64,000 nt of DNA, from positions 124,001 through 188,000 of the forward strand of contig NZ_CP089928.1 in NCBI RefSeq assembly GCF_021290385.1, in the 5' to 3' direction. The DNA comes from Microbulbifer sp. YPW16. GTDB taxonomy: Bacteria; Pseudomonadota; Gammaproteobacteria; Pseudomonadales; Cellvibrionaceae. The position numbers and the translations under genes were made by a program. Under the pieces are notes generated by a model, which was not told where the DNA came from, did not search any database, and worked only from the letters and a program-made list of their open reading frames with translations. Shown piece after piece: positions 24,890-32,424 of this stretch (position 1 is its first letter; each line of letters opens with the position of its first letter).

Positions 24890-25846
24890 ATGGCATTAAC
24901 CGGAAAGAGAAAGTGGCTCAACGAAGTCATCTTCGGCACTGACACGCCACTGGGGAAAGGGTTCGACGTCTTCCTGATCTGGGCCATCCTGATCAGCGTG
25001 TTGCTGGTGCTGCTGGTATCGGTGGAGAGTATCGCCGGCCGCTATGGCGAGTTGTTCTTTATCCTCGAGTGGGTTTTTACCGCGCTGTTCACGGTCGAGT
25101 ACCTGGCGCGGATTTACTGTGCGGTCGACCGGCGCAGTTATATTTTCAGTTTCTACGGGGTTGTCGACCTGCTGGCGATCCTGCCCAGTTATCTCGCACT
25201 ACTCTTTACCGGGGCAAGTTACCTGCTGGTTATCCGCCTGCTGCGTGTACTGAGGATTTTCCGGATTCTCAAGCTGGTGCGCTACCTGCGCGATGCCAAC
25301 CTGCTGCTGCGCTCCCTGTGGCAGGCGCGACGCAGGATCCTGGTGTTTTATGCCGGTGTGCTGGTGGTATGCATTATTTTCGGCTCGCTGATGTTTGTGG
25401 TTGAGGGACCTGCACACGGGTTTACCAGCATTCCCAAGAGTATTTACTGGACCATTGTCACCCTGACCACAGTAGGTTTTGGCGATATCACACCGCAGTC
25501 GCCACTGGGCCAGGGGATTGCATCACTGACCATGCTGATCGGTTACTCCATTATCGCGGTGCCCACTGGCATTGTGACCGCGGAGCTGGCCTCTGAGCTG
25601 GGGCGGGAACGCCTGTCGATTCGCTGCGACAATTGTAGCCGGGCAGGTCACGACCGCGATGCGGAATACTGCAAGCATTGCGGTTACAAGCTGGAGGACG
25701 TGGAGCGCGAAGCGGAGAAGAAGCAAGAGCGGAAAGCGGAAAAGAAAGCTGAAAGAAAGGCTCACAGGAAGGTGCGGTCCTATGCCGAGGAGGAGAGCCG
25801 GCGGCAGACCGGCAAACCCGAATCTGGTGGGGACGACAGCGGGTAG
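24890..25846 (+). CDS. Voltage-gated potassium channel-like ion transporter with C-terminal zinc ribbon
   Basis: A 318-residue six-helix ion channel. The S4 voltage sensor is basic at every third position (IRLLRVLRIFRILKLVRYLR, 115-134). The pore has the K+ selectivity filter TVGFGD (194-199). After S6 there is a four-cysteine zinc ribbon (CDNC at 246-249, CKHC at 261-264) and a highly charged Lys/Glu tail of about 50 residues predicted to be helical. The start has GGAGG just upstream. The channel conducts K+; the ribbon probably serves assembly or gating. Confidence 0.92.
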   Translation: MALTGKRKWLNEVIFGTDTPLGKGFDVFLIWAILISVLLVLLVSVESIAGRYGELFFILEWVFTALFTVEYLARIYCAVDRRSYIFSFYGVVDLLAILPSYLALLFTGASYLLVIRLLRVLRIFRILKLVRYLRDANLLLRSLWQARRRILVFYAGVLVVCIIFGSLMFVVEGPAHGFTSIPKSIYWTIVTLTTVGFGDITPQSPLGQGIASLTMLIGYSIIAVPTGIVTAELASELGRERLSIRCDNCSRAGHDRDAEYCKHCGYKLEDVEREAEKKQERKAEKKAERKAHRKVRSYAEEESRRQTGKPESGGDDSG

Positions 25847-25881
25847 GCTGGGCCTGTCCGCTACCGCCATCACCTGGTGCG

Positions 25882-26346
25882 TTACCAGTTGTCGGGCACC
25901 CTGACCGCTACCACGTCAGCAGTGGCACAGACCCGGCCATCGCTGGACAGGGTGCAGGCCAGGACCGTCTTGCGCTCTGACCGTTTGGTAATCTTTGCAT
26001 CGAGTACCACCGGCTTGTCGATTGCGGCCGGGGCCTTGTACTGCACATCCAGTTTACCGGTCGCATACCAGATTTTATCCCCTGTCCCCACCTCACGGCC
26101 GGCCTGGCGGTATCCGTCGGCAATCGCAGTACAGATGGTGTGGCAGTCGATTACCGTGGCAATGATGCCGCCATTGAGGTAGTGGGTGGGCCCGGCACAG
26201 TGGTGGGTTGCCGGTATGAACTCGCAGTGACTGCTGTCGGGCCCGGTCCAGTAGCTTTTGATCTGCAGGCCCGCGCTGTTCTCGGGGCCGCAACCGAAGC
26301 AGTGGTTATGCGGGATCTGGTCCTGGATTGCGGTTTCTGCTGGCAT
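25882..26346 (-). CDS. PaaI-family hotdog thioesterase
   Basis: A 154-residue hotdog-fold protein. The N-terminus NHCFGCGPENSAGLQIK and the central LNGGIIATVIDCHTICTAIA (PaaI family HGG-like helix with Asp) are characteristic of the PaaI/YigI acyl-CoA thioesterase group. It probably hydrolyses small acyl- or aryl-CoA esters in the cytoplasm. A strong AGGGGG lies just before the start. The gene stands between the convergent ion channel and a divergent serine hydrolase. Its substrate is unknown. Confidence 0.85.
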   Translation of the reverse strand: MPAETAIQDQIPHNHCFGCGPENSAGLQIKSYWTGPDSSHCEFIPATHHCAGPTHYLNGGIIATVIDCHTICTAIADGYRQAGREVGTGDKIWYATGKLDVQYKAPAAIDKPVVLDAKITKRSERKTVLACTLSSDGRVCATADVVAVRVPDNW

Positions 26347-26454
26347 GGGTCCCCCTGGAAGCCGTCATTACAATAGCTGGCAATGCTAACCATTTGCGCG
26401 GGGAAGGGGAAGAAACTACCCTTGCGCCTCGTTTTTGTTGCTGGACAGGTATCG

Positions 26455-27600
26455 ATGGAGATTTACGGACACTGCGCCCCCGGGTTCGAAGCACTGTACG
26501 ACTGCTTTGCCGACAACTTTCGCCACCATGGTGATACGGGAGCGGCCTTTGCGGTCCGCCAGGACGGCGAGACAATTGTGTCCCTATGGGCCGGGTTCGC
26601 CGACCGGGCCGGAGAGGTGCCCTATACAGAGGATACACTGGCCAATGTATTCTCCTGCTCCAAGGGCGTGCTTGCACTGCTGACCCTGCAGCAGGTGGCG
26701 GCGGGCCGCATTGAGCTGGATCGCCCGGTTGCAGACTATTGGCCGGAGTTCGCGGCCGCGGGCAAGCAGGCGGTGACGCCGCGCCAGCTGCTGTGCCACC
26801 GTTCCGGTGTGGTGGCTTTCCGGGAGCGGATGGAGGACGCGGTCATCTATGACTGGGAGCGTTCCTGTGCGGCGGTGGCTTCGACCGAACCCTGGTGGTC
26901 GCCCGGTAGTCGCCAGGGTTATTCCCCGTTCCTGTATGGCTGGGCCCTGGGCGGTTTGCTGGAGCGTGCCTGCGGTGAGTCCCTGCGGACGCTGTACCGC
27001 CAGTCCCTGGCCGAGCCGCTGGAGTTGCACGGTGGCTTTGGCGGTGTGAACCATCTTTCCGACCGGCTGGCGGACGTCGTTCCGTTGAAGCAGCCCCTGC
27101 CGGAGCTGCGGGAGAACGCAGTGGGCCGGGCAATGAAATCGGATCGTGAAGGGCCGGTTGCCAGGGCCTTCACAAACCCTATGAGCCTGATGATGAGCAG
27201 CAACAGCGAGCAGTGGCGCGGGGCGCTGATTCCGGCTGCAAACGGGCACTTCAGTGCGCTCGACCTGGCAACCATTTACGGTGACCTGGCGGGAGAGGAG
27301 CCGGCGATGCTGCCCCGGGAAGTGCTCTCAGAGGCGGTGCGACAGCAGAGCTGCGAGCGGGATACGGTGTTGCAGGCGGAGATCAGCTTCGGTTGCGGTT
27401 ACATTCGGAGTGGCTCTGCGGCTGACCTGCGGTTTGGCAGTGAGCGCGGTTTCGGCCACCCGGGAGCTGGTGGCAGCGTTGGCTTTGCCGATCCCGAAAC
27501 CGGCATCGGGGTCGGTTACGTGACCTCGCGACTGGGGCAAAGCCTGTTTATGGACCGGCGCGCTGTGGCGCTGGTTGACCTTCTGTATACCTTTCTGTGA
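26455..27600 (+). CDS. Serine hydrolase, beta-lactamase/esterase EstB-like family
   Basis: A 381-residue protein of the class C beta-lactamase fold family. The SxxK motif is SCSKG (about residue 68), the second motif Tyr is in GYSPFLYGW, and the third-motif region is GHPGAGGSVGFADPETG. There is no signal peptide, so it is cytoplasmic, which argues for an esterase/lactonase role (EstB, LACTB-like) rather than antibiotic resistance. The start at 26455 was chosen for its upstream AGG; the frame opens at 26383. It lies 19 bases before slyX, likely cotranscribed. Confidence 0.85.
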   Translation: MEIYGHCAPGFEALYDCFADNFRHHGDTGAAFAVRQDGETIVSLWAGFADRAGEVPYTEDTLANVFSCSKGVLALLTLQQVAAGRIELDRPVADYWPEFAAAGKQAVTPRQLLCHRSGVVAFRERMEDAVIYDWERSCAAVASTEPWWSPGSRQGYSPFLYGWALGGLLERACGESLRTLYRQSLAEPLELHGGFGGVNHLSDRLADVVPLKQPLPELRENAVGRAMKSDREGPVARAFTNPMSLMMSSNSEQWRGALIPAANGHFSALDLATIYGDLAGEEPAMLPREVLSEAVRQQSCERDTVLQAEISFGCGYIRSGSAADLRFGSERGFGHPGAGGSVGFADPETGIGVGYVTSRLGQSLFMDRRAVALVDLLYTFL

Positions 27601-27619
27601 AACAACACCGGGTGGCCCG

Positions 27620-27856
27620 ATGAGTGAAGAACTGGCAGACCTGCGCAGCCGTGTCGAGGAGCTCGAGACTCGCCTGGCTTTCCAGGAGGATACCCTGGTG
27701 CAGCTGAATGATGTGATTGCCGAACAGGATGCAAATATCAGGACCCTGGTGGCACGGCTGCGGGAAATGGGAGAGCGTTACCGGGACCTTAGCGATGAGT
27801 TGCACGGTGGTGGGCGCGGTGGCGCGGATGCCAACGAGAAGCCCCCGCATTACTAA
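27620..27856 (+). CDS. slyX: SlyX family coiled-coil protein
   Basis: A 78-residue protein that is almost one continuous coiled coil: LADLRSRVEELETRLAFQEDTLVQLNDVIAEQD. This matches SlyX, and the C-terminal GxxxxKPPHY ending (ANEKPPHY) is the SlyX hallmark. The family's function is unknown despite its wide conservation. The start ATG at 27620 follows the serine hydrolase by 19 bases. A GC hairpin without T tract (27870-27891) follows the stop. Confidence 0.9.
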   Translation: MSEELADLRSRVEELETRLAFQEDTLVQLNDVIAEQDANIRTLVARLREMGERYRDLSDELHGGGRGGADANEKPPHY

Positions 27857-28645
27857 TGGCTCGTTCATGCCCGCCCGGAACTGAAGGCGGGGACCTGTAG
27901 ACCTGGCTGCCAGTGGATCCGGGATTTTGGGTGTAGCTTGCTGGTCAAAATATGATCGATCTTCATCTGGGCTGGTTGCCGTGCAGCGGGCTCGGAAAAC
28001 AGCCTGGAACTATTGCCGCCAGGGACATAGTTACCGCTTCTTCATGCTTGTATAACACGATCGTCTTGGTTCAGCGCCATGTTCGACTGGTGAAGTCCTC
28101 GATGACGATTATTTTGCAAAAAAATTCCGGGTTTGCCCTCGTCAAGTGTTGACAAAACTTTTTCCACATGGCGAAGGGGCCATTGTGAATGCTTGGTCAA
28201 CTTTCCCTAGTTGGTACGATAACTTTTGATGTAGTCGTAACATATTGTTTTTTAAGGATAAAATCCGAAGATTAAAAAGTGCGCAAAACGCTGGGAGCAA
28301 GTGAAGTCGCCGCTTGGCGTAGTCTTTTACCCATTCATTAACAGAGTTATCCACAGAAGTTGTGGAAGATATGCCGGCGATACCCGGGTTGTGGCGGTGC
28401 AGCATTTGCTGCCCGGTCATGTGGATTTCAACGTGCATGCAGAAAATACCGACTTCTGTTGTCCATAAATGCGCATTGCTTTATGGACCTCGGCGCAAAT
28501 TCCGCCTAGTCTTCGCAACCTGAGGAAGGGGGGCGGTTCAGCTGCGAGTCAGCTGTTCCGCGGCAACATTTCCACTAATGCGGCGGGCGCCTCTGCCACG
28601 CCGCGACGTAATTCCCGTTCACTAAAAGCGTTAGGAGAACCTTAC
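27857..28645. other. Long A+T-richer intergenic region with DnaA-box-like sites
   Basis: About 790 bases without a convincing gene, unusually long and A+T-rich (especially 28080-28360) for this window. It holds a perfect DnaA box TTATCCACA at 28347-28355, a second match to TTWTNCACA at 28160-28168 (TTTTCCACA), and two degenerate ones on the opposite strand at 28361-28369 and 28420-28428. The distal end must contain the promoter of the OmpA-type lipoprotein gene. A small RNA is possible but I see no hairpin-plus-T-tract inside. Open frames here lack family features. Confidence 0.5.
28347..28355 (+). promoter_or_regulatory. DnaA box TTATCCACA
   Basis: An exact match to the high-affinity DnaA binding site TTATCCACA. 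A relaxed match (TTTTCCACA) lies 187 bases upstream. No replication genes are nearby, so this is not evidence of an origin; it could be a DnaA titration or regulatory site, or chance. Confidence 0.45.
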
Positions 28646-29296
28646 ATGAAAAAATGGGTCGCAATTCTCGCACTGGGCTCACTGGTTGGCTGTACCACGC
28701 TGGATCCGTACACCGGCGAGAGCAAAACCAGCAACGCCGCGAAAGGTGCCGGTGCCGGTGCCGTGGCGGGGGCTATCATCGGCGCCGCGACTGCCAGCAA
28801 GGATGACCGCAAGAAAGGTGCGATCACTGGTGCCCTGGGTGGTGCCGCAATCGGTGGTGGCGTGGGCTACTACATGGATCGCCAGGAAATGGCACTGCGT
28901 GAGCGCCTGGAAGGCACCGGTGTGCGTGTCCAGCGTGAAGGTGACAATATTCGCCTGATTATGCCGGGCAATATCACTTTCGCCACTGATCGTGCTGATA
29001 TCCGCCGTGACTTCTATGACACCCTGGATTCCGTAGTACTCGTTCTCAAGGAGTTCGACAAGACTGCCATCCGTGTCAGCGGGCACACTGACAGCACCGG
29101 TTCTGACGTCTACAACCAGACCCTGAGTGAGCGTCGCGCCAACTCTGTCGCCAGTTTCTTTACCAATGGCGGAATTGCCAGCGGTCGTGTCCAGGCTGTG
29201 GGTTACGGTGAGCGTTACCCCATTGCCGCAAATGACACCGCGTCCGGTAAGCAGGCGAACCGCCGCGTCGAGCTCGAGTTGCTGCCGATCAAATAA
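28646..29296 (+). CDS. OmpA-family lipoprotein with glycine zipper (YiaD-like)
   Basis: A 216-residue outer-membrane lipoprotein. The signal peptide MKKWVAILALGSLVGC ends in lipobox LVGC (Cys16). Next comes a glycine zipper (GAGAGAVAGAIIGAATA and GALGGAAIGGGVGYYMD, residues 38-80). The C-terminal OmpA domain (about 100-216) has the peptidoglycan-binding segment RVSGHTDSTGSDVYNQTLSERRA and ends NRRVELELLPIK. It matches E. coli YiaD in architecture. AGGAG precedes the start. A strong terminator follows, so it is a monocistronic gene. Confidence 0.93.
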   Translation: MKKWVAILALGSLVGCTTLDPYTGESKTSNAAKGAGAGAVAGAIIGAATASKDDRKKGAITGALGGAAIGGGVGYYMDRQEMALRERLEGTGVRVQREGDNIRLIMPGNITFATDRADIRRDFYDTLDSVVLVLKEFDKTAIRVSGHTDSTGSDVYNQTLSERRANSVASFFTNGGIASGRVQAVGYGERYPIAANDTASGKQANRRVELELLPIK

Positions 29297-29304
29297 TGTG
29301 AGAC

Positions 29305-29332
29305 AAAAGAGGGCACTTCGGTGCCCTTTTTT
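29305..29332 (+). terminator. Rho-independent terminator after the OmpA-type lipoprotein gene
   Basis: A GGGCAC/GTGCCC stem with a stable TTCG tetraloop, flanked by an A-rich run before and six T bases after. This is the clearest intrinsic terminator in the window and may work in both directions. Confidence 0.92.
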
Positions 29333-29558
29333 GTGCACGGCACATACTGGATGTCGTCACTTTCCCTGCCTCGGGGGAATGTCCGGCACCATTTCTGCCA
29401 TCGGTGAAAGTACAAAGGAGTAAAGTACACAGGAGTATTGGAAACTTCCTGTCGTAATGTTGGCGGCAAGCGCCGGGTAGCTGAGACCGACAGAGGCCTG
29501 ACAGCCCCGAACAGGGTAGTGAGATAAAAGGGATACCAGACACAAGGGAGTGAGAACG

Positions 29559-30158
29559 GTGAAGAACTTCTTGCTGGGCCAGGATATTACTTGCGATAAA
29601 ACCCTGCAGGGCCTTACCTGCCGAATACCCCGATCCTTTTGCCGGTCAATATGTTCAGCTGCACTGCTCGCCATGCTGCCGCTCGCCGGTCCCTCGAGTG
29701 CAGCCAGCAACCCCGGCGAGGCGTCTGGAGTTTCCTCCGGGCCAGATCAGGAATCCACCCTAACCGATAGTGGCTCTGCGGTAACAACTGTGGGGAGTGT
29801 CGGCAATGCCATCGCCACACGCTATCAGGAGGCGGCATTTGTCGCAGAGGTGAAAATTGCCGGGATTCACCGCGACGTGGACCAGGCCCTGTCGGAGCCC
29901 GGCATGGTGGCGATCAAGGGCTACGTTTACTCGGCCGTATCAGAGCAGGTCTGGAAAGGCGAGTCCAACCGGCTGGTGGCTTTCCGGCGCGGGCTGGATG
30001 CGTGTGAGAAAAAACTCCAGAAAGGTGCACGCTACCTGATTTTTGCCAGTCCCGATATTTACGGCAGGTTGCAGTTGCACAGCTGCGAGGCTGCTGTGCC
30101 GGAGTCCGAGGCGGCGCCCCTGTTGGCACGCATGAAGGAGTCCGGGCTGCAGGGGTAG
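29559..30158 (+). CDS. Exported protein, NTR/TIMP-like pattern, unknown function
   Basis: About 199 residues. After a basic N-terminus a hydrophobic segment (ICSAALLAMLPLAGPSSAAS) looks like a signal peptide. The mature part contains AFVAEVKIAGI, VYSAVSEQVWKGE, then a Cys in GLDACEKKLQKGARYLIFAS and a second Cys in LQLHSCEAAVPESEAAPLL. This spacing is reminiscent of netrin/TIMP-like (NTR) domains found in bacterial secreted proteins. The start is uncertain: GTG at 29559 with AGGGAG eight bases upstream was chosen; GTG 29550 is an alternative. Confidence in a real gene is moderate and in the fold low. Confidence 0.6.
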   Translation: MKNFLLGQDITCDKTLQGLTCRIPRSFCRSICSAALLAMLPLAGPSSAASNPGEASGVSSGPDQESTLTDSGSAVTTVGSVGNAIATRYQEAAFVAEVKIAGIHRDVDQALSEPGMVAIKGYVYSAVSEQVWKGESNRLVAFRRGLDACEKKLQKGARYLIFASPDIYGRLQLHSCEAAVPESEAAPLLARMKESGLQG

Positions 30159-30617
30159 GGGCGCTCTGGTTGGGCTCCAGGCTTGTCTGGGGTACTGCCT
30201 GCCACCACACTGCGAACAGCGAGTGATATCCGCTGCCGGCGTTCCCTGGTTTGTCGCGGATGTCGCTTGATGCCCCGGGTGTCTCGCCGTTAATCCCCGT
30301 CAGGGTCGCCTGATCGACATCTTTTTAAAACTATTCGTTATTACCACAGCGCCGGCTACAGCAAGACTGCCTGAGGTATAGGAACAATGTTCCTTGAATA
30401 ACCCGATTGGCGAGTTATTCTTATCAATATTGGCGCCAACATCTTCCAAGTTGAGTCAACAGGCGATACCTCGCCCGGCGTCATGGACAGGCAGCGGGAA
30501 AACATTTTCCCGGCCCTTCGGGAACCGACCTTGATTGCGGCCGTCCCGGAGCGGGCCCCGGGCTTTCCGCGGCGATGTCTTGAATTCGTGTTACAGCCAG
30601 GGCTCAAAGGTGGGTTT
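30159..30617. other. Intergenic region with small palindromes
   Basis: About 460 bases without a convincing gene. The second half (30320-30450) is A+T-richer and probably carries the promoter of the acidic membrane-anchored protein. Two symmetric motifs are seen: AGGAACAATGTTCCT (30380-30394) and the 10-base palindrome TTGGCGCCAA (30430-30439). No RNA gene is recognised. Confidence 0.45.
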
Positions 30618-31121
30618 ATGAAAAAGTTACTGCTTCCGCTGATTATTCTGCTGCTGATTATCGGGTACTTCATGTCGCGGGGCGGCGATGATACGGCCGG
30701 CGATGCTTACGATTCGCTCGAGACGCCTGACAGCGAGACCATGGACCAGGGTACGCCGGACACCACGACCCCCGATGAGTCCCAGACTCCGCCGGACGGC
30801 ATGGGTACCATGGAATCACCGGACACCGCGCCCGATACCGGCACCCCCGATACTGATACTCCGCGGGAAAGTGATGAGCCCGATACCGTGCCGCCGGGCG
30901 AGGAGAGTGCCCTCGAGAGAGAGGCGGAGGAGGCAATGAAAGCCACCAAGGAGGCGGCCGAGGAAACCGGTGAAGTGATTGAGGGTGCGGCTGAAAAGGC
31001 CGGCGAGGCGATTGAAGATGCCGGCGAGGCCACCAAGAAAGCGGCCGAGGACACAATGGACAGGATTAGCGGCGACGAGGATAAGGAAACCAAGAGCACT
31101 GATGAACCTCAGAATCAGTAA
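30618..31121 (+). CDS. Membrane-anchored acidic low-complexity protein, unknown function
   Basis: A 167-residue protein. Residues 3-20 (KLLLPLIILLLIIGYFM) are a single transmembrane or signal-anchor helix. Residues 25-100 are disordered, rich in Asp, Thr, Pro and Glu, with repeated TPDT/PDT units. Residues 100-155 form an Ala/Glu/Lys amphipathic helix with imperfect 11-residue repeats (EETGEVIEGAAEKAGEAIED, EATKKAAEDT), like LEA or apolipoprotein-type helices. The start has AAAGG at a reasonable distance. A strong terminator follows. No family is recognised; a periplasmic stress or lipid-surface protein is one possible reading. Confidence 0.7.
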   Translation: MKKLLLPLIILLLIIGYFMSRGGDDTAGDAYDSLETPDSETMDQGTPDTTTPDESQTPPDGMGTMESPDTAPDTGTPDTDTPRESDEPDTVPPGEESALEREAEEAMKATKEAAEETGEVIEGAAEKAGEAIEDAGEATKKAAEDTMDRISGDEDKETKSTDEPQNQ

Positions 31122-31141
31122 CAGTATCCCCGGTTACCGGC

Positions 31142-31173
31142 AATCGGCGCAGCTTTCCCGCGGCGCCGATTTT
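31142..31173 (+). terminator. Rho-independent terminator after the acidic membrane-anchored gene
   Basis: A perfect 9-bp stem (AATCGGCGC/GCGCCGATT) with a 12-base loop, followed by a short T run. It ends only 12 bases before the next start codon (31185), so it may also influence that gene. Confidence 0.8.
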
Positions 31174-31184
31174 ATGTGTTGGCT

Positions 31185-31553
31185 ATGATCGAGCATCACT
31201 GGCATCGCAATCACTCCGTGCTGGAGGTTGTGCCCAGGGCACCGCTGCAGAGGGAAGACTTTGAGGCGTTGGCACAGCAGGTTGATCCGGTAATCGAGGA
31301 GCATGGCAGCCTCGCCGGGGTCCTCATCAATGCCGCCAGCTTCCCGGGCTGGGAGGACTTCTCCGGGCTTGTTTCGCACTTCACGTTTGTACGCGATCAT
31401 CACCGCAATGTGCACAAGATTGCGGTGGTTTCCGATCAGCCCCTGCTCGGGTATATGCCGCGGCTGGTGGACCATTTTGTCAGTGCGGATGTGCGTCCGT
31501 TTCCCGGCGAAGAACGGCGGCGCGCACTGGAATGGCTGGCCGAGCCCGGTTAG
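31185..31553 (+). CDS. SpoIIAA/STAS-like small protein (PF11964 type)
   Basis: A 122-residue protein resembling the SpoIIAA-like family: a strand VLEVVPRAPLQREDFEALAQQVD, a central LAGVLINAASFPGWEDFSGLVSHFTFVRDHHRNVHKIAVVSD and the C-terminal FPGEERRRALEWL. The family has a STAS-type fold; its cellular role is unknown. The ATG at 31185 was chosen; a GTG at 31176 is possible and neither has a good Shine-Dalgarno sequence. It sits right after a terminator hairpin and 36 bases before rsmJ. Confidence 0.82.
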   Translation: MIEHHWHRNHSVLEVVPRAPLQREDFEALAQQVDPVIEEHGSLAGVLINAASFPGWEDFSGLVSHFTFVRDHHRNVHKIAVVSDQPLLGYMPRLVDHFVSADVRPFPGEERRRALEWLAEPG

Positions 31554-31589
31554 TATCCGCGTTTCTGCAGTAACTGGATCGGAACCCGC

Positions 31590-32393
31590 GTGACCCATAC
31601 CCTGGCAGTGATCGCCGCAGCACCAGAGTGGCTGCCGGCTGCACGTGAACTGGCGGTGCAGCTTGGCCTCGAACTGCTGCAGGAAATCGACCCCACCCAA
31701 ATTTCACAATACCCCTATGTTTTGCGGCGTGGCGAGATGTTGCAGCTGTGCGCTACCGGTCGCAAGGCGCCCGGTCCCGTAACGGTGGACTTTGTCAGCG
31801 GTGCCGCGGCCCATCGACGTAAATACGGCGGGGGCAAGGGCCAGCAGATCGCCAAGGCCGTGGGCATCCGTGCGGGGTTCAGGCCGCGGGTGGTGGACGC
31901 TACCGGTGGCCTGGGGCGCGATGCGTTTGTACTGGCATCACTGGGTAGTGAGGTAGTGCTGCTGGAGCGTAATCCTGTTGTCCGGGCGCTGCTCGCCGAT
32001 GGCCTGTCGCGCCTGCGCGCGGCGGCCGAGCTGGATCCTGAACTTGCGGGAGTTGCGGCCCGCCTACAGCTGTCCGATGCTATCGAGGATTCGGTGAGCT
32101 GGCTGCAGGCGCAGCCGGCCGAGTCGATCCCGGTGGTATACCTGGACCCGATGTTCCCGGCACGCGGCAAGAGTGCGAAAGTGAAAAAGGAAATGGCCGC
32201 TTTCCACCAGCTGGTTGGCGAGGACCTGGATGCGGATGCGTTGCTCGAGCCGGCCCTCGCCGCCTGCTACTACCGCACCGTGGTCAAGCGTCCGCGTCTG
32301 GCGCCCTGGCTGGCAGGGCGAAAGCCGTCATTGTCGCTGGAAGGGAAGTCCGGGCGTTTTGACCTTTATACCAGGCACGGAGTGCCCGGCTGA
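31590..32393 (+). CDS. rsmJ: 16S rRNA (guanine-1516-N2)-methyltransferase
   Basis: A 267-residue SAM methyltransferase of the RsmJ (YhiQ) family. The N-terminal region is followed by VDFVSGAAAHRRKYGGGKGQ, the SAM-binding motif VVDATGGLGRDAFVLAS, and the catalytic-site motif VYLDPMFP (DPMFP) with KSAKVKKEM. It methylates G1516 of 16S rRNA. The gene begins at a GTG (31590). Convergent with sdaA, 31 bases between stops. Confidence 0.94.
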   Translation: MTHTLAVIAAAPEWLPAARELAVQLGLELLQEIDPTQISQYPYVLRRGEMLQLCATGRKAPGPVTVDFVSGAAAHRRKYGGGKGQQIAKAVGIRAGFRPRVVDATGGLGRDAFVLASLGSEVVLLERNPVVRALLADGLSRLRAAAELDPELAGVAARLQLSDAIEDSVSWLQAQPAESIPVVYLDPMFPARGKSAKVKKEMAAFHQLVGEDLDADALLEPALAACYYRTVVKRPRLAPWLAGRKPSLSLEGKSGRFDLYTRHGVPG

Positions 32394-32424
32394 CGCGCGG
32401 GCACGGGGATGGCGGGCTCGATCT

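Noticed and set aside
26455-27600. Antibiotic-resistance beta-lactamase
   Set aside because: No signal peptide and the motifs fit the broad esterase/lactonase group; resistance function is unsupported.
27870-27891. Intrinsic terminator after slyX
   Set aside because: A 6-bp GC stem with a 10-base loop but no T run; too weak to list as a terminator.
28347-28355. Chromosome origin at the DnaA box
   Set aside because: Only one perfect box, and no dnaA, dnaN, gyrB, rpmH or gidA genes nearby.
28142-28438. 98-codon open frame on the minus strand in the A+T-rich gap
   Set aside because: No family features, no convincing ribosome-binding site, and the composition looks like non-coding DNA; the DnaA-box-like sites lie inside it.
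30356-30673. 105-codon minus-strand frame opposite the acidic membrane-anchored gene
   Set aside because: It overlaps the start of a better-supported gene on the other strand and has no protein-like features.
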